Source of the DNA: Betaproteobacteria bacterium
Lineage (GTDB): Bacteria > Pseudomonadota > Gammaproteobacteria > Burkholderiales > Nitrosomonadaceae
Assembly (NCBI GenBank): GCA_022601315.1
Contig: JAHZIU010000221.1
Coordinates: 1 to 5,110, forward strand
Direction of reading: 5' to 3'
Length of the DNA: 5,110 nucleotides
Shown here: positions 1 to 5,110 of the stretch, piece after piece
Numbering within the stretch: the stretch's first letter is position 1
Layout of the letters: each line of letters starts with the position of its first letter
The notes under the pieces: model-generated
What the model saw: the letters and a program-made list of their open reading frames with translations, nothing else
The model's database searches: none
Told to the model about the DNA's origin: nothing
Program-made: the position numbers and the translations under genes

Positions 1-74
1 TCCTATGGTATGAATCCCTTCAACTTGATATTTGCGAGTTTCAGATTCGTAGGAATACAGCTGTTACCTTTTAT

Positions 75-145
75 ATCACCACATAATTTTTTACAAAAGA
101 TTTCCACTTGATGTAACGAATTGTGAAGCACAAACATCTACTACC
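75..145 (+). repeat. Promoter-containing direct repeat, copy A
   Basis: This stretch matches 2801-2872 in the same orientation at about 60 of 71 aligned positions, with one base of length difference in a T-run (hand alignment). The identical blocks are ATCACCACATA, a T6/T7 run followed by ACAAAA, TTGATGTAAC, AATTGTGAAG and CATCTACTACC. The similarity extends about 35 bases upstream of the -35 hexamer and into the spacer, which is more than sigma-factor recognition alone requires. It therefore looks like a duplicated regulatory cassette, or a promoter with an added upstream AT-rich or activator element. The match fades just past the expected transcription start, so no coding sequence is shared. 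Confidence 0.85.
112..140 (+). promoter_or_regulatory. ECF-type promoter upstream of the DoxX-like gene
   Basis: The -35 is TGTAAC at 112-117 and the -10 is CATCTA at 135-140, with a 17-base spacer. The hexamers and spacing are identical at 2839-2867. A GTAAC-type -35 with a CGTC/CATC-like -10 is the general form of many ECF sigma promoters and is unlike the sigma-70 consensus. Transcription would start near 147, leaving a leader of about 120 nt before the ATG at 267. That leader holds only very short reading frames (for example 7 codons from 198 and 8 codons from 218) and no strong hairpin that I can see. The likely reader is the ECF sigma encoded at 2137-2733. That assignment is inference from proximity and from the duplicated motif. 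Confidence 0.7.
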
Positions 146-266
146 TTACAACTGGCTGCATAACCAGACAATAGCAAGTTAGTTACAACTACTAAAGATG
201 TTGATGTGTCGCTCTGGATGATGCTTTCCACATTGATTCTTTAATATACTCTGAGGCGTACTAAGT

Positions 267-896
267 ATGGCATTACTCCAATCTCTTCAATTTTTTCTAA
301 ATACTACACGTATATTCGATTTTTTAGCTCCACTTGCCTTGAGACTTTATCTTGCACCAATTTTCTGGATGGCGGGTACCAGCAAGTTTGCCGACATTGA
401 AAGCACCGCCGCCTGGTTTGGCAATCCTGACTGGGGTCTAGGCCTACCATACCCTAATGTCTTGGGATGGTTGGCAGCTTCTACAGAAGTTGTGGGTGCC
501 ATCTTACTAATATTCGGCTTGGCCGTACGCTGGGTTTCGATACCTCTAATGTTCACTATGATTGTTGCAATGATTTCGGTGCACTGGCAATTTGGCTGGC
601 AAGCTATCGCTGACAGCAAGTTCTGTCTTTTTAATTGCGGGGACGCCCAAGAAGCTGCCGAGCGCCTCAGTGCTGCCAGAGAAATACTTCAACAATACGG
701 TAACTATGACTGGCTAACCGGACAGGGCAACATTGTGATACTCAACAATGGCATTGAATTCGCCATGACTTATTTCATTATGCTACTGGCTTTATTCTTT
801 ATCGGTGCCGGACGTTGCTTCAGTATTGATTTCTGGATTGATCGAAAGTTAAAACGCTACCAAGCATCTAGCTCTAATATAAGTAGCGCACCATGA
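267..896 (+). CDS. DoxX-family (HvfX-like) inner-membrane protein
   Basis: A 209-residue protein with four hydrophobic helices at about 17-38, 64-86, 88-107 and 163-183, the usual DoxX topology. Characteristic stretches are FWMAGTSKF (33-41), WFGNPDWGLGLP (50-61), HWQFGW (106-111) and the conserved-looking YDWLTGQGN...NNGIEF block (147-165) before the last helix. These match my memory of the DoxX branch (HvfX, GigT) found beside copper- or gold-induced RiPP (bufferin) genes under ECF sigma control. No bufferin precursor, DUF692 or DUF2063 gene is visible here, so a metal-related role is only a suggestion. The loop between helices 3 and 4 carries a CLFNC pair (C120, C124). The ATG at 267 has GAGG at 253-256 ten bases upstream. 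The gene has its own ECF-type promoter at 112-140 and is followed by a terminator-like hairpin, so it appears monocistronic. The biochemical function is unknown. Confidence 0.85.
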   Translation: MALLQSLQFFLNTTRIFDFLAPLALRLYLAPIFWMAGTSKFADIESTAAWFGNPDWGLGLPYPNVLGWLAASTEVVGAILLIFGLAVRWVSIPLMFTMIVAMISVHWQFGWQAIADSKFCLFNCGDAQEAAERLSAAREILQQYGNYDWLTGQGNIVILNNGIEFAMTYFIMLLALFFIGAGRCFSIDFWIDRKLKRYQASSSNISSAP

Positions 897-964
897 TCAT
901 ACAAATCCATCTTTCAATTGAGGCAAATTGGGACCACTTTCAGTAAACCATGATTCCTGATGAC

Positions 965-1008
965 CTTATTTCGTTTTGATTCTAGCTAAAACAAAATGAG
1001 ATTTTTTT
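965..1008 (+). terminator. Rho-independent terminator-like hairpin after the DoxX-like gene
   Basis: The left arm 965-977 pairs with the right arm 988-1000, giving a 13-position stem with one mismatch (C972/A993) and one G-U pair around a 10-base loop. Seven T residues follow directly at 1002-1008. The stem is AT-rich, so it may be leaky. The minus strand has no matching T-run, so it should act rightward only. It lies 69 bases after the DoxX-like stop codon and ends 21 bases before the carbonic anhydrase ATG, so it could also act in the leader of that gene. Confidence 0.6.
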
Positions 1009-1029
1009 CAAGTGTAAAGGAAATATTTT

Positions 1030-1809
1030 ATGTTTAAAAACAACTCAATATACCTGATCTTATGCATTTTTATTTTGCTGTCCGCCTGTAGCAATAATAA
1101 ACAAATAACTGATAACACTTTACATGAGTCAGATTCAATAAATCCGAAAAGTGAACTTTATATCTTTCCTGGTTTGGATCATGGTTTATTACAATTGCCG
1201 ATTAACATTTATTCTTTTAAGGAAGAGAGTAACAATAAACACAAAATAACGCTTCATTTTCAAGATAATATAAATGCCATTGAAAATCTGGGACACACTG
1301 TGCAACTGAATTTTTCTGAAGGCAGCACCATCACTTATGAAGAGCTAACGTATGATTTTAACCAAATACATTTTCATACACCGTCCGAACACCTTATTGA
1401 TGGTATGACTTTCCCGATGGAGATGCATATTGTCACCAGTATTCCAGCCAAAGATAAAAATGATGTTCCTCATTATTTGGTCATTGGTATTTTATTCAAA
1501 ATGGGACAGGCCAATCAGTTTATTGATGAATTTTTAAACTTAATACCAAAAGATGTACATACTGAAATTCCTTTAAAAACAAACAAGGTTAAATTACATG
1601 ATCTGTTTTCTATAAATGATCAGCTCACAATAAATAATTTTTATCATTACCAAGGCTCGCTCACAACTCCGCCGTATACTGAGTCGGTCAAATGGTTTGT
1701 GTTTAAACATATTTTGGAAGCGAGTCCGGAACAGATAGAAACGATCAATGCGATTGAAGGTAATAATGCCCGGCACATTCAAGGAATATTTGGCCGGCGT
1801 ATCGATTAA
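1030..1809 (+). CDS. Alpha-carbonic anhydrase, predicted periplasmic lipoprotein
   Basis: A 259-residue alpha-class carbonic anhydrase, which interconverts CO2 and bicarbonate on a zinc ion. The signal peptide ends in a lipobox LSAC with Cys20 as the lipidated residue. Ser21 at +2 favours outer-membrane sorting by the Lol rule. All main catalytic residues are present: zinc ligands H114, H116 (HFHTPSEH) and H133 (EMHIV), the gatekeeper pair E120/T212 (SLTTPP), Q112, W222, and H89 (NLGH) at the proton-shuttle position. The ending NNARHIQGIFGRRI fits the family C-terminus. Two departures stand out. The usual N-terminal GP..W segment is missing, so the mature protein goes quickly to a QLPINI block (55-60) resembling QSPINI. 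Also, both cysteines of the usual bacterial disulfide are absent, with Tyr216 where PPC normally occurs. The gene is clearly more AT-rich than its neighbours. SD AAAGGA (1016-1021) lies 8 bases before the ATG. No clear promoter was found. It converges on the anti-sigma gene 17 bases away. Confidence 0.9.
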   Translation: MFKNNSIYLILCIFILLSACSNNKQITDNTLHESDSINPKSELYIFPGLDHGLLQLPINIYSFKEESNNKHKITLHFQDNINAIENLGHTVQLNFSEGSTITYEELTYDFNQIHFHTPSEHLIDGMTFPMEMHIVTSIPAKDKNDVPHYLVIGILFKMGQANQFIDEFLNLIPKDVHTEIPLKTNKVKLHDLFSINDQLTINNFYHYQGSLTTPPYTESVKWFVFKHILEASPEQIETINAIEGNNARHIQGIFGRRID

Positions 1810-1826
1810 ATTGCAAGAGTGGTGAT

Positions 1827-2135
1827 TTATTGTTCTCGCGCTTTAAGAATTGCCTTGATCAGATCTTTTGGCACATCGTCCGGCACGAGATCATCAGATG
1901 ATAAAAATACCTCACGGCTGACTTCCATGGTACGTTGGTAAGCAACTAAATACTCGCGGCATTCGCGGCAGAAGCTTAAATGTCGCTCAAACAAGGAACG
2001 CTGACGCTCGGTTAACTCATTATCGCAATAGCGTAGTACAAAGTCTTCAAATTCTTTACATGTAATCATCCCATGTACATGTTTCAGCATAAATCCTTTA
2101 AGCCATCGCCAAATGCCTCTATTGCTTTGGTTCAT
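1827..2135 (-). CDS. Short soluble zinc-finger (zf-HC2/ZAS) anti-sigma factor
   Basis: A 102-residue protein with the zinc-binding anti-sigma signature H52-x3-C56-x2-C59 (HLSFCREC) and an upstream cysteine C26 (ITCKEFEDF) in the position of the first ligand. The pattern CKEFEDFVLRYCDNELTERQ...FERHL is typical of ECF-partner anti-sigma domains. There is no membrane-spanning segment and no periplasmic sensor domain, so it should act in the cytoplasm by binding the sigma factor encoded just upstream. An extra cysteine, C37, sits where the family usually has a hydrophobic residue (Y-L-D-G-E-L) and could take part in thiol chemistry. This would be RsrA/ChrR-like behaviour by inference only. The ATG at 2135 begins one base after the sigma stop codon and has a strong SD inside the end of the sigma gene, so it is almost certainly co-expressed. 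Internal Met16 or Met23 are possible starts but lack that SD. Confidence 0.85.
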   Translation of the reverse strand: MNQSNRGIWRWLKGFMLKHVHGMITCKEFEDFVLRYCDNELTERQRSLFERHLSFCRECREYLVAYQRTMEVSREVFLSSDDLVPDDVPKDLIKAILKAREQ

Positions 2136-2136
2136 A

Positions 2137-2733
2137 TTAGTCTACCTCTCCACGGAATATGGGCTCGAGAAGCTTTTTAAGTGCAGCACGTGCTCGATGC
2201 AAACGCACTTTGACGTTGCTTTCCGAGACATCAAGTAGCTTTGAAACCTCACTGGTATCATAGCCTTCGATGTCGCGGAGCAGTAAAACGATACGGTATG
2301 CATCGGGCAATGCATTGATACTCGCGTGAACCAACGTCCGCAGTTGTTTATTTTCTAACACATCTTCTACGCGAGCAATATGCCTCCAGGGTGCTTCAGA
2401 ACGGCAACCATACTGATCGAACTCAGGCAAATACTCATCGAGTGGTTGTTCGGCGAGGCGTTTCAGTTGACGCAGCTTTGTCAGCGAAGCGTTGACCGTA
2501 ATACGGTGTAACCATGTCTTCAAACTTGAGCGCCCCTCAAATGTATCCAGCGCACGAAATGCGTCAAGAAAAGCGTCCTGTACGGCGTCTTCGGCGAGAG
2601 ATTGATCCCCCAGCAGGCGCTTTGCCAGGAGCAGCATCCAACCACTATTGTCACGCACCAATTGTTCGGCTTTTATCTCACTAACTGCATTGGTTTGTAA
2701 CAAACGTTGTTGCTCTGATCCTTCCTGCGGCAT
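2137..2733 (-). CDS. ECF-family RNA polymerase sigma factor
   Basis: A 198-residue sigma-70 family protein with only regions 2 and 4, the ECF layout. Region 2 spans about 24-93, with LAEDAVQDAFLDAFRALDTF (47-66) and the DNA-melting stretch WLHRITVNASLTKLR. A short linker around 94-128 leads to region 4 at about 131-188, with ALPDAYRIVLLLRDIEGYD and the helix-turn-helix SEVSKLLDVSESNVKVRLHRA. It directs core RNA polymerase to alternative promoters. The likely targets are the two TGTAAC-N17-CATCTA sites in this window (inference). The ATG at 2733 is preceded by AGGA (minus-strand complement of 2740-2743) six bases upstream. The gene is co-directional with the anti-sigma gene and divergent from the antiporter. 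No copy of the TGTAAC motif faces this gene, so autoregulation through that motif is not apparent. A GATAAT-like -10 on the minus strand at 2793-2788 lacks a good -35. Confidence 0.92.
   Translation of the reverse strand: MPQEGSEQQRLLQTNAVSEIKAEQLVRDNSGWMLLLAKRLLGDQSLAEDAVQDAFLDAFRALDTFEGRSSLKTWLHRITVNASLTKLRQLKRLAEQPLDEYLPEFDQYGCRSEAPWRHIARVEDVLENKQLRTLVHASINALPDAYRIVLLLRDIEGYDTSEVSKLLDVSESNVKVRLHRARAALKKLLEPIFRGEVD
2144..2151 (-). promoter_or_regulatory. Ribosome binding site of the anti-sigma gene inside the sigma gene
   Basis: The minus strand reads GGAGAGGT, a near-ideal Shine-Dalgarno sequence, eight bases before the anti-sigma ATG (2135-2133). It lies within the last codons of the sigma gene, just before its TAA (2139-2137). 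With a single base between stop and start, the arrangement predicts translational coupling and balanced sigma and anti-sigma synthesis. Confidence 0.75.
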
Positions 2734-2761
2734 CTAAAATCCTGCTGCTCGCGAAGGATCA
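2716..2761. repeat. 9-bp inverted repeat bracketing the sigma start codon
   Basis: TGATCCTTC at 2716-2724 is the exact reverse complement of GAAGGATCA at 2753-2761. The 28 bases between the arms hold the Shine-Dalgarno (2740-2743) and start codon (2733-2731) of the sigma gene. In the sigma mRNA the arms could form a stem presenting both in the loop, or the DNA could serve as an operator. No T-run follows, so it is not a terminator. Confidence 0.45.
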
Positions 2762-2800
2762 TCAAGAATTAGCTTGGTTGCTGCTACATTATCCATTGTG

Positions 2801-2872
2801 ATCACCACATACTTTTTTTACAAAAAATAGCTATTTGATGTAACCAATTGTGAAGTTAAAGCATCTACTACC
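2801..2872 (+). repeat. Promoter-containing direct repeat, copy B
   Basis: This is the second copy of the 75-145 element, in the same orientation, about 85% identical by hand alignment, with one extra T in the T-run at 2813-2819. It fills most of the gap between the divergent sigma and antiporter genes. The conserved upstream box ATCACCACATA begins at 2801. In this copy it is preceded by GTG, making the palindrome GTGATCAC (2798-2805), which copy A lacks. Confidence 0.85.
2839..2867 (+). promoter_or_regulatory. ECF-type promoter of the antiporter gene
   Basis: The -35 is TGTAAC at 2839-2844 and the -10 is CATCTA at 2862-2867, with a 17-base spacer, the same hexamers and spacing as at 112-140. 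The expected transcription start is near 2874. That gives a leader of about 33 nt to the ATG at 2907 and places the GTG at 2850 inside the promoter spacer. The divergent neighbour is the ECF sigma gene, its probable reader. Confidence 0.72.
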
Positions 2873-2906
2873 GAATACAGCGCAGTATAAAGGGTTTCGG
2901 AAAAAG

Positions 2907-4199
2907 ATGGAATTAACAACAATAGCAGTCATCACAGGTGCGTTACTCATATTTTCACTAGTTTCAGGGCGATTTCAAGGAGCTGTTCTGACACCGCCTC
3001 TTATCTTCATTGCCTTTGGTTTTTTGGTAGGTGGCAGTGGATTTGGCATAACGAATATCGACCCAGAGCATGGGACAATCCAATTAATTGCAGAATTCAC
3101 ACTGATACTGGTGTTGTTCACCGATGCCGTACGGATTGATCTCACACGCTTGCACCGGGATCACAGTTTACCCTTGCGCATGCTCATTATCGGATTACCT
3201 TTAGCTATTATTATGGGAGCGCTGATCGCAGCACTGCTTTTTCCGATGTTTTCGTTCTGGGAAGCGGCCTTATTAGCAGCCTTGCTAGCTCCGACAGACG
3301 CTGCACTCGGCCAATCAGTGGTGTCTGATAAAATTGTGCCGGTTCGTATCCGCCAGGCTATCAATGTCGAGAGCGGTCTCAATGACGGTATTGTGCTGCC
3401 CGTTGTATTGCTTCTCGCAGCACTTGCGAGTGCACAACATGCAACCTCGGATGCCAGTGAATGGTTACTTTTTGGTTTTGAACAAGTCACATTGGGGCCG
3501 CTTGTCGGTATAGCAATGGGATATGTCGGTGCACGCATGCTTGACGTATCCACTGCACGCATGTGGATGAACGAGTCCTTTCAGGGCATTGGTATTCTTT
3601 CACTTGCGTTATTTACTTATGTAGCCGCCGAACTTATTGGTGGTAACGGTTTCATTGCCACATTTATCGGTGGCATGGTGTTTGGAAACACTCTGCGTCA
3701 TCCCTGTACTTTTTTGTTTGAATTCATGGAAACCGAAGGTCAGTTGTTGATGTTGATTACTTTTTTGGTATTTGGTGCCGCTATGTTGCCAGTAGGCTTG
3801 TTGCATTTAAACGCGACAATTCTCATTTACGCTATATTAAGCCTGACCATCATTCGCATGATACCAATTGCTATTTCACTTCTCGGTGCGGGATTGAGGT
3901 TGCCGACCAAGCTTTTCCTTGGCTGGTTCGGTCCGCGTGGACTTGCTTCAATTTTGTTTGTGCTACTCATCCTGGAAGAGGCTGAAATTGCACACCATAA
4001 TGAATTACTTTCCATCACCATTGTTACCGTCGCACTAAGTGCATTATTGCACGGGCTTTCTGCGGCACCGTTCTCCAAATTATACGGTCAAAGGGCTGCG
4101 CACATGGGGAAGTGTGAAGAAAACGAACCTGTGCCGGAGATACCATTGCGTGAGGGTACGGCTAACAACATGAATAGCAGCAAAGGCAATTTAATCTGA
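2907..4199 (+). CDS. CPA1-family cation:proton antiporter (NhaP-type)
   Basis: A 430-residue inner-membrane protein with about 12-13 hydrophobic helices, exchanging Na+ or K+ for H+ across the membrane. The family motifs are clear: APTDAALGQ (128-136) and ESGLNDG (155-161), where D160 of the ND pair is the expected ion-binding aspartate, then GPRGLASILF (342-351) near the end of the membrane domain. The tail after about 392 is short and polar, with no RCK/TrkA regulatory domain, so regulation is probably transcriptional. The frame is open from a GTG at 2850 (449 residues), but that GTG lies between the -35 and -10 of the promoter at 2839-2867, and the extra 19 residues are polar and unlike the family. 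The ATG at 2907 places helix 1 right at the N-terminus. It has AAAGGG (2889-2894) 12 bases upstream and CGGA closer by, a modest ribosome site. Ion specificity cannot be read from the sequence. Confidence 0.9.
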   Translation: MELTTIAVITGALLIFSLVSGRFQGAVLTPPLIFIAFGFLVGGSGFGITNIDPEHGTIQLIAEFTLILVLFTDAVRIDLTRLHRDHSLPLRMLIIGLPLAIIMGALIAALLFPMFSFWEAALLAALLAPTDAALGQSVVSDKIVPVRIRQAINVESGLNDGIVLPVVLLLAALASAQHATSDASEWLLFGFEQVTLGPLVGIAMGYVGARMLDVSTARMWMNESFQGIGILSLALFTYVAAELIGGNGFIATFIGGMVFGNTLRHPCTFLFEFMETEGQLLMLITFLVFGAAMLPVGLLHLNATILIYAILSLTIIRMIPIAISLLGAGLRLPTKLFLGWFGPRGLASILFVLLILEEAEIAHHNELLSITIVTVALSALLHGLSAAPFSKLYGQRAAHMGKCEENEPVPEIPLREGTANNMNSSKGNLI

Positions 4200-4283
4200 A
4201 ACAGAATTTTTGCACAATTGGGGTGAGCAGCTGTTTTACTCTGTCTCGGATAACAATCATGAACCAGCAAGGAAACATGTTAA

Positions 4284-5110
4284 ATGAATAAAATTTCAAT
4301 AAAAAAATGGGATGAACTGCAAGACCGGGTCCCCTCGTATGCATTCGTGGCGACTGTTGATCTAGTCGTTATTCGCTTTGATGACATTGTGACGGTATTA
4401 TATGGTCGCTGTGCGCACCGTGGTGCTCTGATGGCCGATGGTCATGTTGATGGCGATAACCTGATTTGTGGTGTGCATGGCTGGGATTTTCGCTTGGATA
4501 CCGGTATCAGTGAATACAACAACAGTGAGATTTTGCCCAAATTTAATGCTTGGGTTGCGGATGGTCTGGTTTGGGTTGATGCGGATGAGATTTACGCCTG
4601 GGCTAAAAAACACCCGCAGCCCTATGTACGTGACAGTTACCAAGGCATTTATCAGGATCATACCGGTACGCAGGACGAACCCTATGTGAATACTATTCGC
4701 ATGCTAGCAGATGAAGGACTGACCAAAGTCGGACATCATGGCCCCGCTGATGCGATGGGTGTGCCGCGTGATCGTTTGCCTAAATGGGATGATCTGCAAT
4801 TTGTCACGGCGCAATTGCATAAACTGCCGTTGTTGGATAACGAAGTGGTTGGTACCGACATCATTATTGGGCCACGTGCCAAAAAGCCGTTGCATTTAGA
4901 AATTCCGCTATTTGTGTCTGATATGAGTTTCGGTGCACTATCTGAAGAAGCCAAAGTGGCACTTTCCAAGGGTGCGCAGCTTGCCGGCACGGGAATTTGC
5001 TCAGGCGAAGGTGGTATGCTTTCCAGCGAACAGGCTGCCAACTCACGCTACTTCTATGAACTGGCATCAGCGCGTTTTGGATTTTCCTGGGACAAAGTAC
5101 AACAAACCCA
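4284..5110 (+). CDS. Rieske [2Fe-2S] / glutamate synthase FMN-domain fusion, 3' end beyond window
   Basis: The first 275 codons of a gene that continues past the window edge. Residues 1 to about 105 form a Rieske domain with C43-x-H45 (CAHRG) and C62-x2-H65 (CGVHGW), 16 residues apart, the ligand set for a [2Fe-2S] cluster. From about 185 the protein matches the start of the glutamate synthase FMN-binding barrel, with PLFVSDMSFGALSEEAK (208-224) and GTGICSGEGGMLSSE (235-249). The N-terminal glutaminase domain of true large-subunit glutamate synthase is absent, so it is not expected to use glutamine as ammonia donor. It resembles FMN-binding glutamate-synthase-family redox proteins of unknown substrate. 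The ATG at 4284 has AAGGA at 4269-4273. The gene lies 84 bases after the antiporter in the same direction with no obvious terminator between, so co-transcription is possible. A TTGCAC-like -35 at 4210 has no convincing -10. Confidence 0.88.
   Translation, partial: MNKISIKKWDELQDRVPSYAFVATVDLVVIRFDDIVTVLYGRCAHRGALMADGHVDGDNLICGVHGWDFRLDTGISEYNNSEILPKFNAWVADGLVWVDADEIYAWAKKHPQPYVRDSYQGIYQDHTGTQDEPYVNTIRMLADEGLTKVGHHGPADAMGVPRDRLPKWDDLQFVTAQLHKLPLLDNEVVGTDIIIGPRAKKPLHLEIPLFVSDMSFGALSEEAKVALSKGAQLAGTGICSGEGGMLSSEQAANSRYFYELASARFGFSWDKVQQT

Noticed and set aside
1..111. Open frames at the left edge: plus-strand frames 3-86 and 1-111, and a minus-strand frame of 44 codons from 138.
   Set aside because: All are short and unrecognisable, and they run into the conserved promoter repeat. 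Copy B of the repeat does not preserve the minus-strand frame (it stops after two codons). The 3-86 frame could be the tail of an upstream gene, but nothing supports it.
1813..1837. Possible hairpin GCAAGA/TCTCGC between the convergent carbonic anhydrase and anti-sigma genes.
   Set aside because: Only six pairs including one G-U, a 13-base loop and no T-run. Too weak to call a terminator.
2696..2701. Another TGTAAC within the sigma coding region, and one on the minus strand at 187-182.
   Set aside because: Neither has a CATCTA-like -10 at 16-18 bases, so they are not counted as promoter copies.
3161..3562. 133-codon minus-strand frame inside the antiporter gene, and similar antisense frames at 347-619, 4398-4661 and 4736-5041.
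   Set aside because: They are antisense shadows of well-supported genes, with unconvincing composition and no recognisable domain or start signals.
4245..4260. GGATAACAAT resembling part of the lac operator.
   Set aside because: Only one ten-base block matches, with no symmetric partner and no sugar-related context. Most likely chance.
4259..4291. A 10-codon frame overlapping the start of the Rieske fusion gene, a possible leader peptide.
   Set aside because: It has no Shine-Dalgarno sequence and no run of regulatory codons. The AAGGA inside it serves the downstream ATG at 4284.

Overview
The window looks like chromosomal DNA of a Gram-negative proteobacterium, probably beta- or gammaproteobacterial. 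The evidence is a Lol-type lipoprotein signal on a periplasmic carbonic anhydrase, an ECF sigma / zinc-finger anti-sigma pair of proteobacterial style, and a DoxX protein resembling the family that accompanies metal-responsive ECF systems. The genus cannot be fixed from sequence alone. Base composition is moderate except for the markedly AT-rich carbonic anhydrase gene.

Layout, left to right: (1) 1-74, no gene I can support; (2) an ECF-type promoter (TGTAAC-N17-CATCTA, 112-140) with a leader of about 120 nt, then a four-helix DoxX/HvfX-like membrane protein (267-896); (3) a Rho-independent terminator-like hairpin (965-1008) ending only 21 nt before an alpha-carbonic anhydrase lipoprotein gene (1030-1809); (4) convergent to it, on the minus strand, an ECF sigma factor (2733-2137) followed after one base by a short soluble zinc-finger anti-sigma factor (2135-1827); (5) divergent from the sigma gene, a second copy of the same promoter (2839-2867) driving a CPA1-type Na+(K+)/H+ antiporter, whose start is best placed at 2907 and not at the longer GTG frame; (6) a gene running off the right edge (4284-5110) for a Rieske [2Fe-2S] plus glutamate-synthase FMN-domain fusion.

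The most informative signal is in the control DNA. Two stretches about 2.7 kb apart (75-145 and 2801-2872) match at about 60 of 71 aligned positions, with one 1-base gap, and contain the same -35 and -10 elements at identical spacing. They sit in front of the DoxX gene and the antiporter gene, on either side of the ECF sigma / anti-sigma pair. My inference is a local sigma-factor regulon: the anti-sigma holds the sigma factor, a stress signal releases it, and it switches on the DoxX protein and the antiporter. The Rieske flavoprotein 84 nt downstream may be included, since no terminator is visible in between. The carbonic anhydrase lies inside this locus but has neither the promoter motif nor the base composition of its neighbours, so it may be a later insertion.
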